Below, piece by piece: positions 51,489 to 60,708 of a DNA stretch of 64,000 nt (positions are counted from its first letter, which is position 1; each line of letters starts with the position of its first letter). The DNA comes from Bog-756 sp963769905 (GTDB lineage Bacteria; Actinomycetota; Acidimicrobiia; Acidimicrobiales; RAAP-2): the NCBI GenBank assembly GCA_963769905.1, contig CAVYNG010000002.1:2294001-2358000 (forward strand). The letters run 5' to 3'. The translations under genes were made by a program, and so were the position numbers. The notes under the pieces were generated by a model. It was not told where the DNA came from. It made no database searches and saw only the letters and a list, made by a program, of their open reading frames with translations.

Positions 51489-52166
51489 ATGAGGGCACCG
51501 ATCAGGCTGGTCGCACTGGACATGGCCGGCACCACGGTCGACGACGGTGGTGCGGTGGAGGAGGCGTTCCAACGGGCTCTCGACGCGGTCGGACTGACCG
51601 CCGAGAGCCTCGCGGGTGACCCAGGCCAGTACGTCCGACGGACCATGGGCCAGTCTAAGATCAGTGTCTTCAGCGAGCTCCTGGGCGGTGACCACCACCG
51701 GGCCGAGCTGGCCAACCGAGCGTTCGAGTTGGCGTTCGACCAAGCCGTCGAGCGCGGTGAGGTGACCCCGATCGAAGGGGCGGAATCGGTGCTCGGCGCG
51801 CTCCGCGATGCCGGGATCCGCCTCTGCCTGACAACGGGCTTCTCGCCCGCGACCCGCGACCGGGTGATCGCGGCCCTCGGCTGGGAGGGACGGATCGACC
51901 TTGCGCTCTCACCCGCGGACGCGGGACGTGGGCGCCCATGGCCCGACATGATCCTGACCGCGGTCCTCCGGCTCCGTGTCGACGACGTCGCAGAGGTCGC
52001 GGTGGTCGGCGACACTTCGAGCGACTTGGTGGCGGGGACTCGTGCGGGTGCGTCGATCGTGGCGGGCGTGCTGACCGGCGCCCACTCGCGCAAGGAGCTC
52101 TCGGCGGCACCCCACACCCACCTGCTCGACTCAGTGGCCAATCTGCCAGCTCTGCTCGTCCCCTGA
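51489..52166 (+). CDS. phosphonatase-like HAD hydrolase
   Basis: A protein of about 225 residues. RLVALDMAGTTVDDGG (nucleophile Asp and second Asp replaced by Ala in the DxAGT pattern typical of phosphonatase-like HADs), ICLTTGFSPATRDRVI-type motif II (LCLTTGFSP), GRGRPWPDMI and VVGDTSSDLVAGTRAG (motif IV) are present. TIGR03351-type proteins are usually of unknown substrate. An in-frame ATG at 51460 is an alternative start. Confidence 0.9.
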   Translation: MRAPIRLVALDMAGTTVDDGGAVEEAFQRALDAVGLTAESLAGDPGQYVRRTMGQSKISVFSELLGGDHHRAELANRAFELAFDQAVERGEVTPIEGAESVLGALRDAGIRLCLTTGFSPATRDRVIAALGWEGRIDLALSPADAGRGRPWPDMILTAVLRLRVDDVAEVAVVGDTSSDLVAGTRAGASIVAGVLTGAHSRKELSAAPHTHLLDSVANLPALLVP

Positions 52167-52191
52167 CGCCGCCACTTCGGTGCGGTCTGTG

Positions 52192-53736
52192 TCACCACCA
52201 CTCGTCGCGGGCGACGACGAGACCGCGGTCGGGTGTCAGCATGCTGCCGGTCAGTGTGCGGTCGTCAGTGCGCATCCTCCACTGCAGGAGGCGCTCTGCC
52301 GACCGCCATCCGAGGTCGCCGGCTTCACCCTCGCGGACGAGGTCGTGCAGCTGGTCGGGATCGCGAGTCAGGTCGAAGAGGATCGGAGGCAATATCCCGC
52401 TGTCGGTCGCGAACTGCACGTACTTCGCGTCCGCTCCCCTCACGACCTCCAGCGTGCAGTGCGCCATGGGCACGCCGAGGAGACGCTCCGCCATCTGGTC
52501 GGCAGGGTTGGAAAAGGCCCAGCCCCAATGTGCCTCGCTGCGCCAATGGTCGGGGGTGGGCTCGCCGGTGAGGAACGGCTGCAGCGGGAAGCCGTCCGCC
52601 TGGAGCGGCACTTCGATTCCGAGCCAGCGGCAGATGGTCGGGAGGACGTCCACCGACTCGGTGACTGCCTCGACCACCCCTCCGCGCCCGGCTGCGGATG
52701 CGGAGTCGGGGTCACGGACGATCAACGGAACATGGAACGACTCGTCCCAGTACCCGAGCTTCTCGAACAGCCAGTGATCACCACCCATCTCGCCGTGATC
52801 CGAGGTGACCACCACCAAGGTGCTGTCGCTCAGCCCGGAGGCATCGAGATAGCCGAAGAGCCGGCCGAATTGGTCGTCGACCTCTCGCTGGGCGCCGTAG
52901 TAGGTAGCTCGCATCTGGCGGCGCTCGCGTTCGTCCTCAGGTGCTCCGACATGCGGAGTCGCCAACACGGCTCCGTTGAGCGGGTGGGCCGCCGCCTCCT
53001 CGGCCTTTGTCGGCGCGCCGACGAAAGGCGCCAGATCGTCGGCACGGTAGAGGTCGTGGTAACCGGCCGGGTTGCGACGCGGCGGATGGGGGCGGGTAAA
53101 CGAGGCGTGCACGAAGAACGGCTCGCTCGCGTTGCGCTCGAGCCATTCGACGACCGATTCCACCATGAAGGCGGTTTCGGAGTGCTCGGCGGCGAAACGG
53201 GCCGGCGCCCACGTCGAGCCGTGCAGATCCGAGCGAGGCACCCCCTCCATCGGTCGGTAGAGATCGTGCGGGTTGGCCGGTACGTCGTAACCCTTGGTGG
53301 CGAGCCACCGTCCCCACTCCTGACTGCCTGCCTCGAAGGGATCGTGGACGACCGCCCGTAATCCGGGGAGGACCCCCTCGTAGCTGCGGAGCCTCGGGTC
53401 GTCGGCAGGGAGGGTGCGCGGGTCGACGCTGGTGTCGGTGTACCCGAACAGCACCGGGTCGTACCCGGCGTCCCGCGCCAGCAGCGCCACATTGGTGAAG
53501 CGCGCGTCGAGCGGGGTGCCGTTCGAGAGCGAGCGGTTGTGGTGAAGGTAGGTGCCGGTGTAGAGACAGGCCCGCGACGGTCCACAGGGCGCGGCATTGG
53601 CCCAATGGTTGGCGAACAGCGTCCCGGTGGACGCCAGGCGGTCGAGCGCGGGAGTCTCCACCACCGGATGGTCCAACGCCGAGAGGCAGTCGCCGCGCCA
53701 CTGGTCGACAGTGATGAAGAGGACGTTGCGGTTCAA
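52192..53736 (-). CDS. sulfatase family protein
   Basis: A 514-residue alkaline-phosphatase-superfamily sulfatase. NVLFITVDQWRGDCLSAL holds the metal Asp residues, APCGPSRACLYTGTYLHHNRS contains the C-x-P-S-R formylglycine motif, and VVVTSDHGEMGGDHWLFEK gives the second metal site. FVHASFTRPHPPR supplies the substrate region. No signal peptide, so probably cytoplasmic. TTG start at 53736. Substrate (sulfate or phosphate ester) unknown. A second sulfatase lies at 60.7 kb. Confidence 0.93.
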   Translation of the reverse strand: MNRNVLFITVDQWRGDCLSALDHPVVETPALDRLASTGTLFANHWANAAPCGPSRACLYTGTYLHHNRSLSNGTPLDARFTNVALLARDAGYDPVLFGYTDTSVDPRTLPADDPRLRSYEGVLPGLRAVVHDPFEAGSQEWGRWLATKGYDVPANPHDLYRPMEGVPRSDLHGSTWAPARFAAEHSETAFMVESVVEWLERNASEPFFVHASFTRPHPPRRNPAGYHDLYRADDLAPFVGAPTKAEEAAAHPLNGAVLATPHVGAPEDERERRQMRATYYGAQREVDDQFGRLFGYLDASGLSDSTLVVVTSDHGEMGGDHWLFEKLGYWDESFHVPLIVRDPDSASAAGRGGVVEAVTESVDVLPTICRWLGIEVPLQADGFPLQPFLTGEPTPDHWRSEAHWGWAFSNPADQMAERLLGVPMAHCTLEVVRGADAKYVQFATDSGILPPILFDLTRDPDQLHDLVREGEAGDLGWRSAERLLQWRMRTDDRTLTGSMLTPDRGLVVARDEWW

Positions 53737-53796
53737 CGTCGTGCCACCGCCGGTGTGGATGCGTTCGTGGACTCGGGGGGCACGAGTGTCAACGGC

Positions 53797-54444
53797 TCAT
53801 CCGAGCGAGGCGTGGACCCAACCGAGGTTCTGGAAGCCGATGATCCGGCCGAGCGCAAGCCCGGCGGTCTCCTTCGCGTAGTAAGGGACGGTGGCGATTC
53901 CCTTGATGGGTGAGCTCTCGGTCGGTGTCGGGCACGGGTGGAGGCCGACCGAGCTCGCGATGGCCAGGCTGCGGGCCTCGTGGAACGGGTCGGTGACCAC
54001 CAGCACGGTGCGGTCGCCGCGGGCCAGCAGGACCGGTGCCGCATCGGCGAGGTTCTCCCACGAGTCGTTTCCTCCGGCTTGGAGGATATCGCCGGCGGGG
54101 ACGCCGGCGGCCCGCAGATAGCGCGCAGAGGCCTCGGCTTCGGTGAAGGCGTCGCCGGGCTGCTTCGCGCCGGTGACCATCACCTCGGAGGCGTAGTGCT
54201 CCCGCCACAGAACCTCGGCCTGGTCGAGACGCGATGCCAGGTCGGGAGAGGGCACCCCGTCGTACTGGGCGGCGCCCATCACCACGATGGCGCCCGCGGC
54301 TTGCGGCTCGTACCGGCGGCCGGTGAGCCAGACCTGCACGGCCGTGACCACGAGGTACACCAACAGCACTGCGATCACCAAGAGGGCAACCTTCAGGATG
54401 GTCCGCACAACCCGCAGTGACGCCAGCATCGCGACGAGCCCCAC
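53797..54444 (-). CDS. YdcF-like (DUF218) membrane protein
   Basis: A 215-residue protein with an N-terminal membrane segment (VVRTILKVALLVIAVLLVYLVV). The DUF218 domain reads AIVVMGAAQYDGVPSPDLASRLDQAEVLW, VMVTGAKQPGDAFTEAEASARYL, DSWENLADAAPVL and VLVVTDPFHEARSLAIASSVGL. Relatives act in envelope or vancomycin tolerance (SanA), mechanism unclear. The start GTG at 54444 has GGAGAA upstream. Confidence 0.9.
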   Translation of the reverse strand: MGLVAMLASLRVVRTILKVALLVIAVLLVYLVVTAVQVWLTGRRYEPQAAGAIVVMGAAQYDGVPSPDLASRLDQAEVLWREHYASEVMVTGAKQPGDAFTEAEASARYLRAAGVPAGDILQAGGNDSWENLADAAPVLLARGDRTVLVVTDPFHEARSLAIASSVGLHPCPTPTESSPIKGIATVPYYAKETAGLALGRIIGFQNLGWVHASLG

Positions 54445-54487
54445 TTCTCCGTCCAGCCTTTCGGTCGCGTTTCCGGTTCAGCCCGTC

Positions 54488-54563
54488 GGTCTGCTGCTCG
54501 GTCGGTCTGCTGCTCGGTCGGTCTGCTGCTCGGTCGGTCTGCTGCTCGGTCGGTCTGCTGCTC
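54488..54563. repeat. nearly five 16-bp tandem repeats
   Basis: GGTCTGCTGCTCGGTC starts at 54488, 54504, 54520, 54536 and 54552 (last copy degenerate), filling the gap between gltX and the ydcF-like gene. Its last bases touch the gltX stop codon. Confidence 0.85.
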
Positions 54564-56031
54564 AGCCCAGCCGGGCCAGCGCGGTTCGGAGCCGCTCGAG
54601 CGTCCGCTCCAGCCCGAGGACCTCCAGAGACTCGAAAAGGGGCGGCCCCACGCGACGGCCGGTCACTGCGACCCGGATCGGCGGCAGGGCCTTGCCCAGC
54701 TTGCGACCGACACCTTGCGCGATGGCTTCAGTGGACGCGCGGATGGTGTCGTGGTTCCAATCGAAGGCAAGATCGGCAAACGCGGTGATCGCGTCGGTCA
54801 GGATGGTGCGCGCCTGCTCGTCGCCCTCGATCGCCTTGGCCCAGGAGTCTGCGTCGATCGTCGGTTCGTCGAGGAAAACGAAGTCGACCATCGCGGGAAC
54901 CTCCCCGAGCACGGCCACTCGCTCCTGCACCAGCGGCGCCAACTGCTCGAAAGACCCTGCGTCGAAGCGGTCGAACGACCACCGTGCCCCTTCCCCGGTG
55001 AGCCACGGCTCGCAGGCCTTGACGAAGGCCTCGACGGGCATGGCCCTGATGTACTCGCCGTTGATGTGGGTGAGCTTCGCGACGTCGAAGAACGCGGGTG
55101 CATGGTTCACGTCATCGAGGCGGAACCACTCGACCATCTGATCGACCGTGAAGATCTCCTCGCCGCCGGGCGGCCCCCACCCGAGCAGCGCGAGATAGTT
55201 GACGAAGGCATCGGGGAGGTAGCCGTCGTCGCGATAGGACTCGACCGACACCGGGTCGCGGCGCTTGGAGAGCTTCTGGCGCTTCTCGTTGACCAGCATC
55301 GGCAGGTGGGCGAAGACCGGCAACGGCGGAACCGGCAGTCCGGCAGGGCCGGAGGATCCGTCGGTCGTCCAGCCGAGCCCGGCGAGCGCCTCCCAGACGA
55401 GGATCCCACGCGGGGTGGTCGGCAGCAGGTCCTCGCCGCGGATCACGTGGCTGATCGCCATGTCGATGTCGTCCACCACGTTGGCGAGCACGAACAGCGG
55501 GGCGCCGTTCGCCTTGACCGCCACGAAGTCGTCCATCGCGGCGCACGGGAACTCGACCGCTCCCCGGACCACGTCGTGGACGGTGGTCACTCCCTCGTCG
55601 GGAGTACGGAACCGAAGCGCGCGACCGTCGCCACGCTGAAGGTGGCGCTCGCGGCAGTACCCGTCGTACCCAGGGGTCACGATGCCTGCGGCCTTGTTGC
55701 GAGCATCGATGTCCTCGTGGGTGCAGTCGCAGGCATAGAAGCGCCCTGCGTCCCAGAGGGCGTCGATCGCCTCGTGGTAGCGGTCGGTCCTCAGCGACTG
55801 GCGGTACGGCCCCTCGTCGGGGTCCATGCCGAGCCAGTGGAGCGCGTCGATGATGCCCTCCACCCACTCCTCTCGGTTGCGCTCCGCGTCGGTGTCCTCG
55901 ATCCGCAGGACGAAGACGCCGCCGGACTGGCGCGCCACCAACCAGTTGAACAGCGCGGTGCGCGCGCTGCCGACATGGAAGAAGCCGGTGGGCGACGGGG
56001 CGAAACGAACTCTCGTGACGTCGCCGGACAC
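54562..56031 (-). CDS. gltX: glutamyl-tRNA synthetase
   Basis: A 489-residue class I aminoacyl-tRNA synthetase. VRFAPSPTGFFHVGSARTALFNWL is the HIGH region (HVGS), RIEDTDAER follows, ACDCTHEDIDARNKAAG with CRERH is the zinc-like insert, and QKLSKRRDPVSVESY is the KMSKS motif. The C-terminal anticodon-binding domain has MDAE-less GVGRKLGKALPPIRVAVTG. An essential housekeeping gene. It starts eight bases after the ferredoxin stop, so they form one operon. Confidence 0.96.
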   Translation of the reverse strand: MSGDVTRVRFAPSPTGFFHVGSARTALFNWLVARQSGGVFVLRIEDTDAERNREEWVEGIIDALHWLGMDPDEGPYRQSLRTDRYHEAIDALWDAGRFYACDCTHEDIDARNKAAGIVTPGYDGYCRERHLQRGDGRALRFRTPDEGVTTVHDVVRGAVEFPCAAMDDFVAVKANGAPLFVLANVVDDIDMAISHVIRGEDLLPTTPRGILVWEALAGLGWTTDGSSGPAGLPVPPLPVFAHLPMLVNEKRQKLSKRRDPVSVESYRDDGYLPDAFVNYLALLGWGPPGGEEIFTVDQMVEWFRLDDVNHAPAFFDVAKLTHINGEYIRAMPVEAFVKACEPWLTGEGARWSFDRFDAGSFEQLAPLVQERVAVLGEVPAMVDFVFLDEPTIDADSWAKAIEGDEQARTILTDAITAFADLAFDWNHDTIRASTEAIAQGVGRKLGKALPPIRVAVTGRRVGPPLFESLEVLGLERTLERLRTALARLG

Positions 56032-56038
56032 CTCGCGG

Positions 56039-56236
56039 CTAGTCGTCCTCGATCAGGGTGATCGACCCGGTCGGGCAACCGTTCGCCGCCTGGCGGGCCT
56101 TCTCCCAGAGCTCCTTGTCCGGATGCTCGTTCAGGACGTAGAGGAACCCGTCGTCTCGAACCTCGAACAGCTCGGGCGCAATTCCCATGCACACCGCGTT
56201 GCTGGCGCACTCGTCAAAGTCCACGACAATCTTCAT
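56039..56236 (-). CDS. ferredoxin (3Fe-4S type)
   Basis: A 65-residue protein starting MKIVVDFDECASNAVCMGIAPELFEVRDDG and closing with AANGCPTGSITL. Cysteines C11 (DECASN), C17 (AVCMG) and the late C in GCPTG form the three-ligand pattern of actinobacterial [3Fe-4S] ferredoxins that serve P450s. GGGAGG lies about seven bases before the ATG. Could be the redox partner for P450s in this genome. Confidence 0.9.
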   Translation of the reverse strand: MKIVVDFDECASNAVCMGIAPELFEVRDDGFLYVLNEHPDKELWEKARQAANGCPTGSITLIEDD

Positions 56237-56365
56237 CGGCTGCCTCCCGAGCTGCTGGCCGAACTCCTGCTGACGCGGCCCAGTGTACCGATCAGGGGAG
56301 CGGACACCCATCGGGTTCAGCCCTGCCGTCGGGCCTACCCGGCGGCCATCCGCACCGGACCCGGA

Positions 56366-57055
56366 TCAGCAGTTGAGGACGATGCATGCACGCCGGCCTG
56401 GACAGTCCGACATGCGCCGGTGGGTGAGCGCGAGGCGCACCAGACCGGATTCGAGGTCCCGGACGTCAGAGCCGGCGAGCTCGGCGAGGTGGGTGATGCG
56501 CGCGAGCTCTCCCTTCGTGCCGGGCGCGAGCAGTCCGAGGTGGCGCGCCGCATCGGCGGCCCGCGCATCGAGAGGCGGCTGCGCGCCCGGCCAGACACCG
56601 CGCAGCTCGCGGAGGAAGAGACCGATCGTGACCGGGCCCCAGCCGGAGAGCTCGTCGAGCGCGTCCTCGAGCTCTCGCGGATCGGTAAGGCGGCGTCCGA
56701 ATTCGGCGACGGCGCCGTCGTGGCGCTCGGTCACCTCCTTCGCCAGCTCGTGGAGTCGGGTCGCGGTGCGGAAGTCGTAACGGGCGTACCCGCCCGCGTC
56801 GAGCATCTCGACCAGGTCGTCCCACGAGAACCTGCTCGCGTCGACGATCCTCTCGATCCCGCCCTTGGCGAGCTCGTGGTACGTGCGCTCGGCGATCTGG
56901 GAGGAGATGCGGGTTCCGAAAAGGGTGGCGGCGACGAACCACCGCTCGATCTCGTCGTCACCGGCGTCCACGTCGATGCCGAGCTCGGTGGAGTACCGAC
57001 CACCCACCCGATCGACCACGGAGGCAACCAGCTTGCCTTCGTCCGAATTACTCAT
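56366..57055 (-). CDS. HhH-GPD DNA glycosylase-like protein
   Basis: A 229-residue protein. FVAATLFGTRISSQIAERTYHEL and the helix-hairpin-helix LSGWGPVTIGLFLRELRGVWP, followed by PLDARAADAARHLGL, resemble the HhH-GPD superfamily of base-excision DNA glycosylases. A C-terminal CPGRRACIVLNC could be a partial metal site, but a full 4Fe-4S cluster is not evident. Probably DNA repair; substrate unknown. Confidence 0.78.
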   Translation of the reverse strand: MSNSDEGKLVASVVDRVGGRYSTELGIDVDAGDDEIERWFVAATLFGTRISSQIAERTYHELAKGGIERIVDASRFSWDDLVEMLDAGGYARYDFRTATRLHELAKEVTERHDGAVAEFGRRLTDPRELEDALDELSGWGPVTIGLFLRELRGVWPGAQPPLDARAADAARHLGLLAPGTKGELARITHLAELAGSDVRDLESGLVRLALTHRRMSDCPGRRACIVLNC

Positions 57056-57199
57056 CTTCCTGTCGGGTGCCCCGCACGACCGCCTCTCAAACCACTGTTC
57101 TGGCCGAGGTGGCCGGGCTCTCCCGGCGGTGTGGTGCCGGCGCGTCGGCGCCTCTCGGCAGTGTGGTGCCGGCGTGTGGCCCGCGATCCCTCGGGCCGC

Positions 57200-58351
57200 T
57201 CAGGGCTTCTCGCTGCCCACCACCCACATGGAGAAGAATTGCGATCCCCCGCCGTAGGCCTGCCCGAGCGCGAGCGACGCTCCGTCCACCTGGTGCTCCC
57301 CCGCTTGGCCGCGTACCTGCATGGCCACCTCGAGGAAGCGGAGCATCCCCGAGGCCCCGATCGGATTGGACGAGAGGACACCGCCCGAGGTGTTCCAGGG
57401 AATGTCACCGTCGAAGGCGGTCGCTCCCGACTCGGTGAGCTTCCAGCCCTCGCCGAGCTCGCTGAACCCGAGGTTCTCGAGCCACATCGGCTCGTACCAG
57501 CTGAAGGGCACGTAGACCTCTGCGACGTCGAACTGGTCGCGCGGATCGGTGATCCCGGCCTGCCGGTAGACGTCGGCCGAGCAGTCGCGACCCGCCCGCG
57601 GGTTCACCTGGTCGCGCCCGGCGAACATGGTGGGCTCCGAACGCATGGCCATCCCGTGGATCCATGCGGGCGGGTACCGCCCGGACACGGTCGACTCGGA
57701 GGAGAGAACCATGGCGGCGGCCCCGTCCGAGGAAGGGCAGGACTCGAGGTAGCGCAGCGGCTCCCAGAGCATCATCGAGTCCTCGACCATCTTCATGTCG
57801 ATGTCGGGGAGGTGGAGGTGCGCATAGGGGTTCCGCATGGCGTTTTGGCGGTCCTTGACCGCCACCATCCGGCCGATGTGGTCGGGCGCGCCCGAACGCC
57901 GGATGTACGCGCGGATGTGCGGTGCGAAATAGCCCCCCGCCCCCGCGAGCAGTGGGGCCGCGAACGGCTGCGGTACCGACAGCGCCCACATCGCGTCCGA
58001 GTCGGACTGCTTCTCGAAGGCAACCGTCAGCACCCGTCGGTGGATGCCCGACGTGATGAGGTGCGCGGCCACGAGGGCCGTCGAACCGCCGACGGAGCCC
58101 GCGGTGTGCACGCGGAACATGGGTTTCCCCACCGCACCGAGCGCCGGAGCGAGGTAGAGCTCGGGCATCATCACACCCTCGAACATGTCCGGCGCCTTGC
58201 CGATCACCACCGCGTCCACGTCACCCCAGCCGAGCTCGGCGTCCTCGAGGGCCATCTTGGCCGCCTCGCGCACCATCCCGGCGATGGAGACGTCGTCGCG
58301 CTTCGCCCTGTGGTGGGTCTGCCCGACTCCGACGACCGCGCAGCGCTCCAT
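57200..58351 (-). CDS. thiolase-like (lipid-transfer-protein type) enzyme
   Basis: A protein of about 383 residues. ERCAVVGVGQTHHRAKRDDVSI, HTAGSVGGSTALVAAHLITSG (position of the nucleophile region), the central DMKMVEDSMMLWEPLR and SSNPIGASGMLRFLEVAMQVRGQ, then HQVDGASLALGQAYGGGSQFFSMWV. The reactive Cys of true thiolases is replaced, as in SCP-x/Ltp2 aldolases. The ATG at 58351 overlaps the stop of the previous gene (TGATG). Last gene of a four-gene operon. Confidence 0.88.
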   Translation of the reverse strand: MERCAVVGVGQTHHRAKRDDVSIAGMVREAAKMALEDAELGWGDVDAVVIGKAPDMFEGVMMPELYLAPALGAVGKPMFRVHTAGSVGGSTALVAAHLITSGIHRRVLTVAFEKQSDSDAMWALSVPQPFAAPLLAGAGGYFAPHIRAYIRRSGAPDHIGRMVAVKDRQNAMRNPYAHLHLPDIDMKMVEDSMMLWEPLRYLESCPSSDGAAAMVLSSESTVSGRYPPAWIHGMAMRSEPTMFAGRDQVNPRAGRDCSADVYRQAGITDPRDQFDVAEVYVPFSWYEPMWLENLGFSELGEGWKLTESGATAFDGDIPWNTSGGVLSSNPIGASGMLRFLEVAMQVRGQAGEHQVDGASLALGQAYGGGSQFFSMWVVGSEKP

Positions 58352-59508
58352 CACTCCCCCTCCAGGACGCAGACCAGGTTCTGCTGGAGGCACGGCCCCG
58401 AGGTCGCATGGGCCACTCCGCGGTCGGCCTCGCCCGAGGCGATCCGCGCGGCCGCTTCACCGATGCGGATGAGCCCGGCCGACATGATCGGGTTCGCCGC
58501 CAGCGGTCCTCCCGAGGGGTTGATCCTGACGCCGCCACCTGCAGCGCCAGATGCGCCGCCATCCGCACCGCCAGCCGCAGCGCCGAGACCGAGGGCATCT
58601 TTGACGACGACCTCCTGAGGCGCATACGGCGTGTGGAGCTCGGCCACGTCGATCGGTCCGTCCGCAACCCCGGCCTCGGTCGCGGCCCTCGCCGTCGACG
58701 GCGATATGGTGAGGTCTCGGGCCCCGAGCGAATGAGTCTCCATGCGGTGGTCGATACCGGTGATCCAGACCGGCCGCTCCGACCAACGGCGGGCCTTGTC
58801 GCCCGCGGCCAGCACGATGGCCGCCGCACCGTCGGTGATCGGCGGCAGCGTATGGCGCCGGAGCGGGGAGACGACGTACTCCTCGGCGAGCAGCGTCTCG
58901 ACCGGCACGTCCTTCGCGACCTGCGCGTTGGGGTTGCCCATCGCGTCCTTCCGGCTGCGCGCGGCGATGGCTGCGAAGTCGGCCTCGGTGGCCTTGCCCG
59001 CGTCGAGCAGGGCGCGCGCCTGCAGGGCGGCGAGGCTCACCGGGTCGGGCCAGAGCGGCGCGACGTAGTAGGGATCGAGCTGCAAGGTCAGGATCTCGTT
59101 CAAGTTCCCCGGCGAGGATCGACCGAAGGCGTACACAAGCGCAGCGTCGATCTCGCCCTCCTGGAGGAGCACCCAGGCCTCGTACAGCGCCCACGCCCCG
59201 TCCATCTCCACGTGGCTCTCGGCTCGCGGCGGCCAGACACCTACCGCATCCAGCGCAGTCACGAAGCTGAACGGCCCCCCGACGAGGTAGTCGGTCGAGC
59301 CCGAACAGATGAAGTCGACGTCGTCCTTGGTGATCCCGATCCTGCCGAAGACGTCGGCGACGACCGGCATCAGCAGCTCGATCTCGTTGTGCTCGTCGTC
59401 GCGGCGGAGGTTCTTCGCCTGCGCAAACGACGCGATCGACACCGGGCGGACCGGGCGCCCGCCGGTCGCGGCCGCAGAGAGTGCCGACGCAGCAGCCGAT
59501 GCGCTCAC
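58351..59508 (-). CDS. thiolase-like (Ltp-type) enzyme
   Basis: A 385-residue protein. SIASFAQAKNLRRDDEHNEIELLMPVV, ICSGSTDYLVGGPFSFVTALDAVG, PITDGAAAIVLAAGDKARR and INPSGGPLAANPIMSAGLIRIGEAA, then GVAHATSGPCLQQNLVCVLEGE. Consistent with the thiolase fold and aldolase or thiolase activity on CoA thioesters. A Gly/Ala-rich insert (about residues 305-330) separates domains. Overlaps its upstream DUF35 gene by four bases. Confidence 0.88.
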   Translation of the reverse strand: MSASAAASALSAAATGGRPVRPVSIASFAQAKNLRRDDEHNEIELLMPVVADVFGRIGITKDDVDFICSGSTDYLVGGPFSFVTALDAVGVWPPRAESHVEMDGAWALYEAWVLLQEGEIDAALVYAFGRSSPGNLNEILTLQLDPYYVAPLWPDPVSLAALQARALLDAGKATEADFAAIAARSRKDAMGNPNAQVAKDVPVETLLAEEYVVSPLRRHTLPPITDGAAAIVLAAGDKARRWSERPVWITGIDHRMETHSLGARDLTISPSTARAATEAGVADGPIDVAELHTPYAPQEVVVKDALGLGAAAGGADGGASGAAGGGVRINPSGGPLAANPIMSAGLIRIGEAAARIASGEADRGVAHATSGPCLQQNLVCVLEGE

Positions 59509-60047
59509 AGGTACTCCTTAAAGGTCTCGTAGTCGGCGTCGGGCTCCCCGTTGGGCCGGAAGTACTTGACCGATGCGAGCGACGGGGCCAGGTCTGCCGG
59601 ATCGACCCACACCGCCTCCACCCGCATGCCCATCCGGATCTGGTCGGCGGGAATCTCCTGGATGAGCCCCATGAACGAGATGTTGGCGCGGTCGAGGAGC
59701 ACCTGCGCACAGATGTAGGGGATCTCGATCGACTGGCCGGCGAAGGGGACGTTGACCACGCAGTAGGTGGTCACCGTTCCGGAGTTGGACAGCTCCACGT
59801 CCTCGGTGGTCGGCACCCCGTCGGTCGGGCAGGAGCCCCTCGAGGGGACGTAGACCTTTCCGCACTTGGGGCACCGCTGCCCCATGAACTTGCCTTGCTC
59901 GAGGCCGCGCAGGAATCGCGACTGTGCGACACCGGGGGTGAACTCGAAGTCGAGGCGAATCGGGGTGGCGAGGGTGGTCACCGGTCCCCGACCGCCGTCG
60001 CCTTCGCCGTCGCCGCCGCTGGTCGTGTCCGAGTGGGCGTCGCTCAT
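59505..60047 (-). CDS. DUF35 OB-fold/zinc-ribbon protein
   Basis: A 180-residue protein. FLRGLEQGKFMGQRCPKCGKVYVPSRGSCPTDG is the rubredoxin-like zinc ribbon (CPKC with a second knuckle CPTD having a single Cys), and SGTVTTYCVVNVPFAGQSIEIPYICAQVLLDRANISFMGLI is the OB fold. These are obligate partners of Ltp2-type thiolases. The first 27 residues are disordered. Four-base overlaps with both neighbours show translational coupling. Confidence 0.9.
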   Translation of the reverse strand: MSDAHSDTTSGGDGEGDGGRGPVTTLATPIRLDFEFTPGVAQSRFLRGLEQGKFMGQRCPKCGKVYVPSRGSCPTDGVPTTEDVELSNSGTVTTYCVVNVPFAGQSIEIPYICAQVLLDRANISFMGLIQEIPADQIRMGMRVEAVWVDPADLAPSLASVKYFRPNGEPDADYETFKEYL

Positions 60048-60520
60048 CGTGCCTTTCCTGCCTCGGTGCCTTGCTCTTCGGGCTCGAACGCTTCGATGTC
60101 ACTCATCGAGCCCACCCGCTCGCCCTCCGGCCGGAAGCGCACGGTGACCCGATCTCCGGTGGCCAGTGCATCGGGCCCTCCCGAGTCGACGGCGTGGAGC
60201 ATCGCGGTGTCGGCACCGTCGAGCCGGATCAACGCCCAGGCGAAGGGTCGCGAGAGCGGATGCTTCGGGAGCGGATGCGCGACCCAGGCCCATGTCTCGA
60301 CGACACCCCCCGGGCCGACCTCGACGATCTCGCCGGTGTCGTCACCGGTCGCGGGGTCGTACTCGGTCGGCGGGACGATCACCAAACCGTCCGATCCCGT
60401 GACCCCGAGCAGTGTGCCGTCGCGGAGCCCGGTGAGGAACGCACCGATGACCGGACCGACCGAGCGCGAGTACGGATACTCGAGCCGGTGACTCGCGTGC
60501 AGCGCTTCCCGTGATGGCAT
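60044..60520 (-). CDS. DUF35 OB-fold protein, second copy
   Basis: A protein of about 158 residues: EYPYSRSVGPVIGAFLTGLRDGTLLGVTGSDGLVIVPPTEYDP, then GPGGVVETWAWVAHPLPKHPLSRPFAWALIRLDGADTAMLHAVDSGGPDALATGDRVTVRF. The OB fold is clear but the zinc-ribbon cysteines are missing, as in some ChsH2-like subunits. GGGAGG precedes the ATG at 60520. First gene of the operon; a divergent sulfatase lies upstream. Confidence 0.85.
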   Translation of the reverse strand: MPSREALHASHRLEYPYSRSVGPVIGAFLTGLRDGTLLGVTGSDGLVIVPPTEYDPATGDDTGEIVEVGPGGVVETWAWVAHPLPKHPLSRPFAWALIRLDGADTAMLHAVDSGGPDALATGDRVTVRFRPEGERVGSMSDIEAFEPEEQGTEAGKAR

Positions 60521-60605
60521 CGCGGACCTCCCTGGCTCCTCGACCGGCGGCGGCGGTTTCGATTTTCGACCCGTCCCGACGCTGGCTGGGCCTGGCCTGG
60601 CGTCG

Positions 60606-60639
60606 GTCAAAAAGCCGTCAAAAAAGCCGTCAAAAAGTA
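60606..60639. repeat. three 11-12-bp tandem repeats upstream of the DUF35 operon
   Basis: GTCAAAAAGCC units at 60606, 60617 and 60629. On the minus strand they read TTTTTGAC, giving three TTGAC elements 85-120 bp before the first DUF35 gene. Confidence 0.65.
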
Positions 60640-60708
60640 GAACACATTTCACTTTTGGGCGCCAGCCCCAGTTCGGGCGCGTGGCGGTCCGGGGTACCGT
60701 GGCGGCCG

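Noticed and set aside
55826..58618. 930-residue plus-strand open frame
   Set aside because: It is antisense to gltX, ferredoxin, the glycosylase and thiolase genes; a typical high-GC shadow frame.
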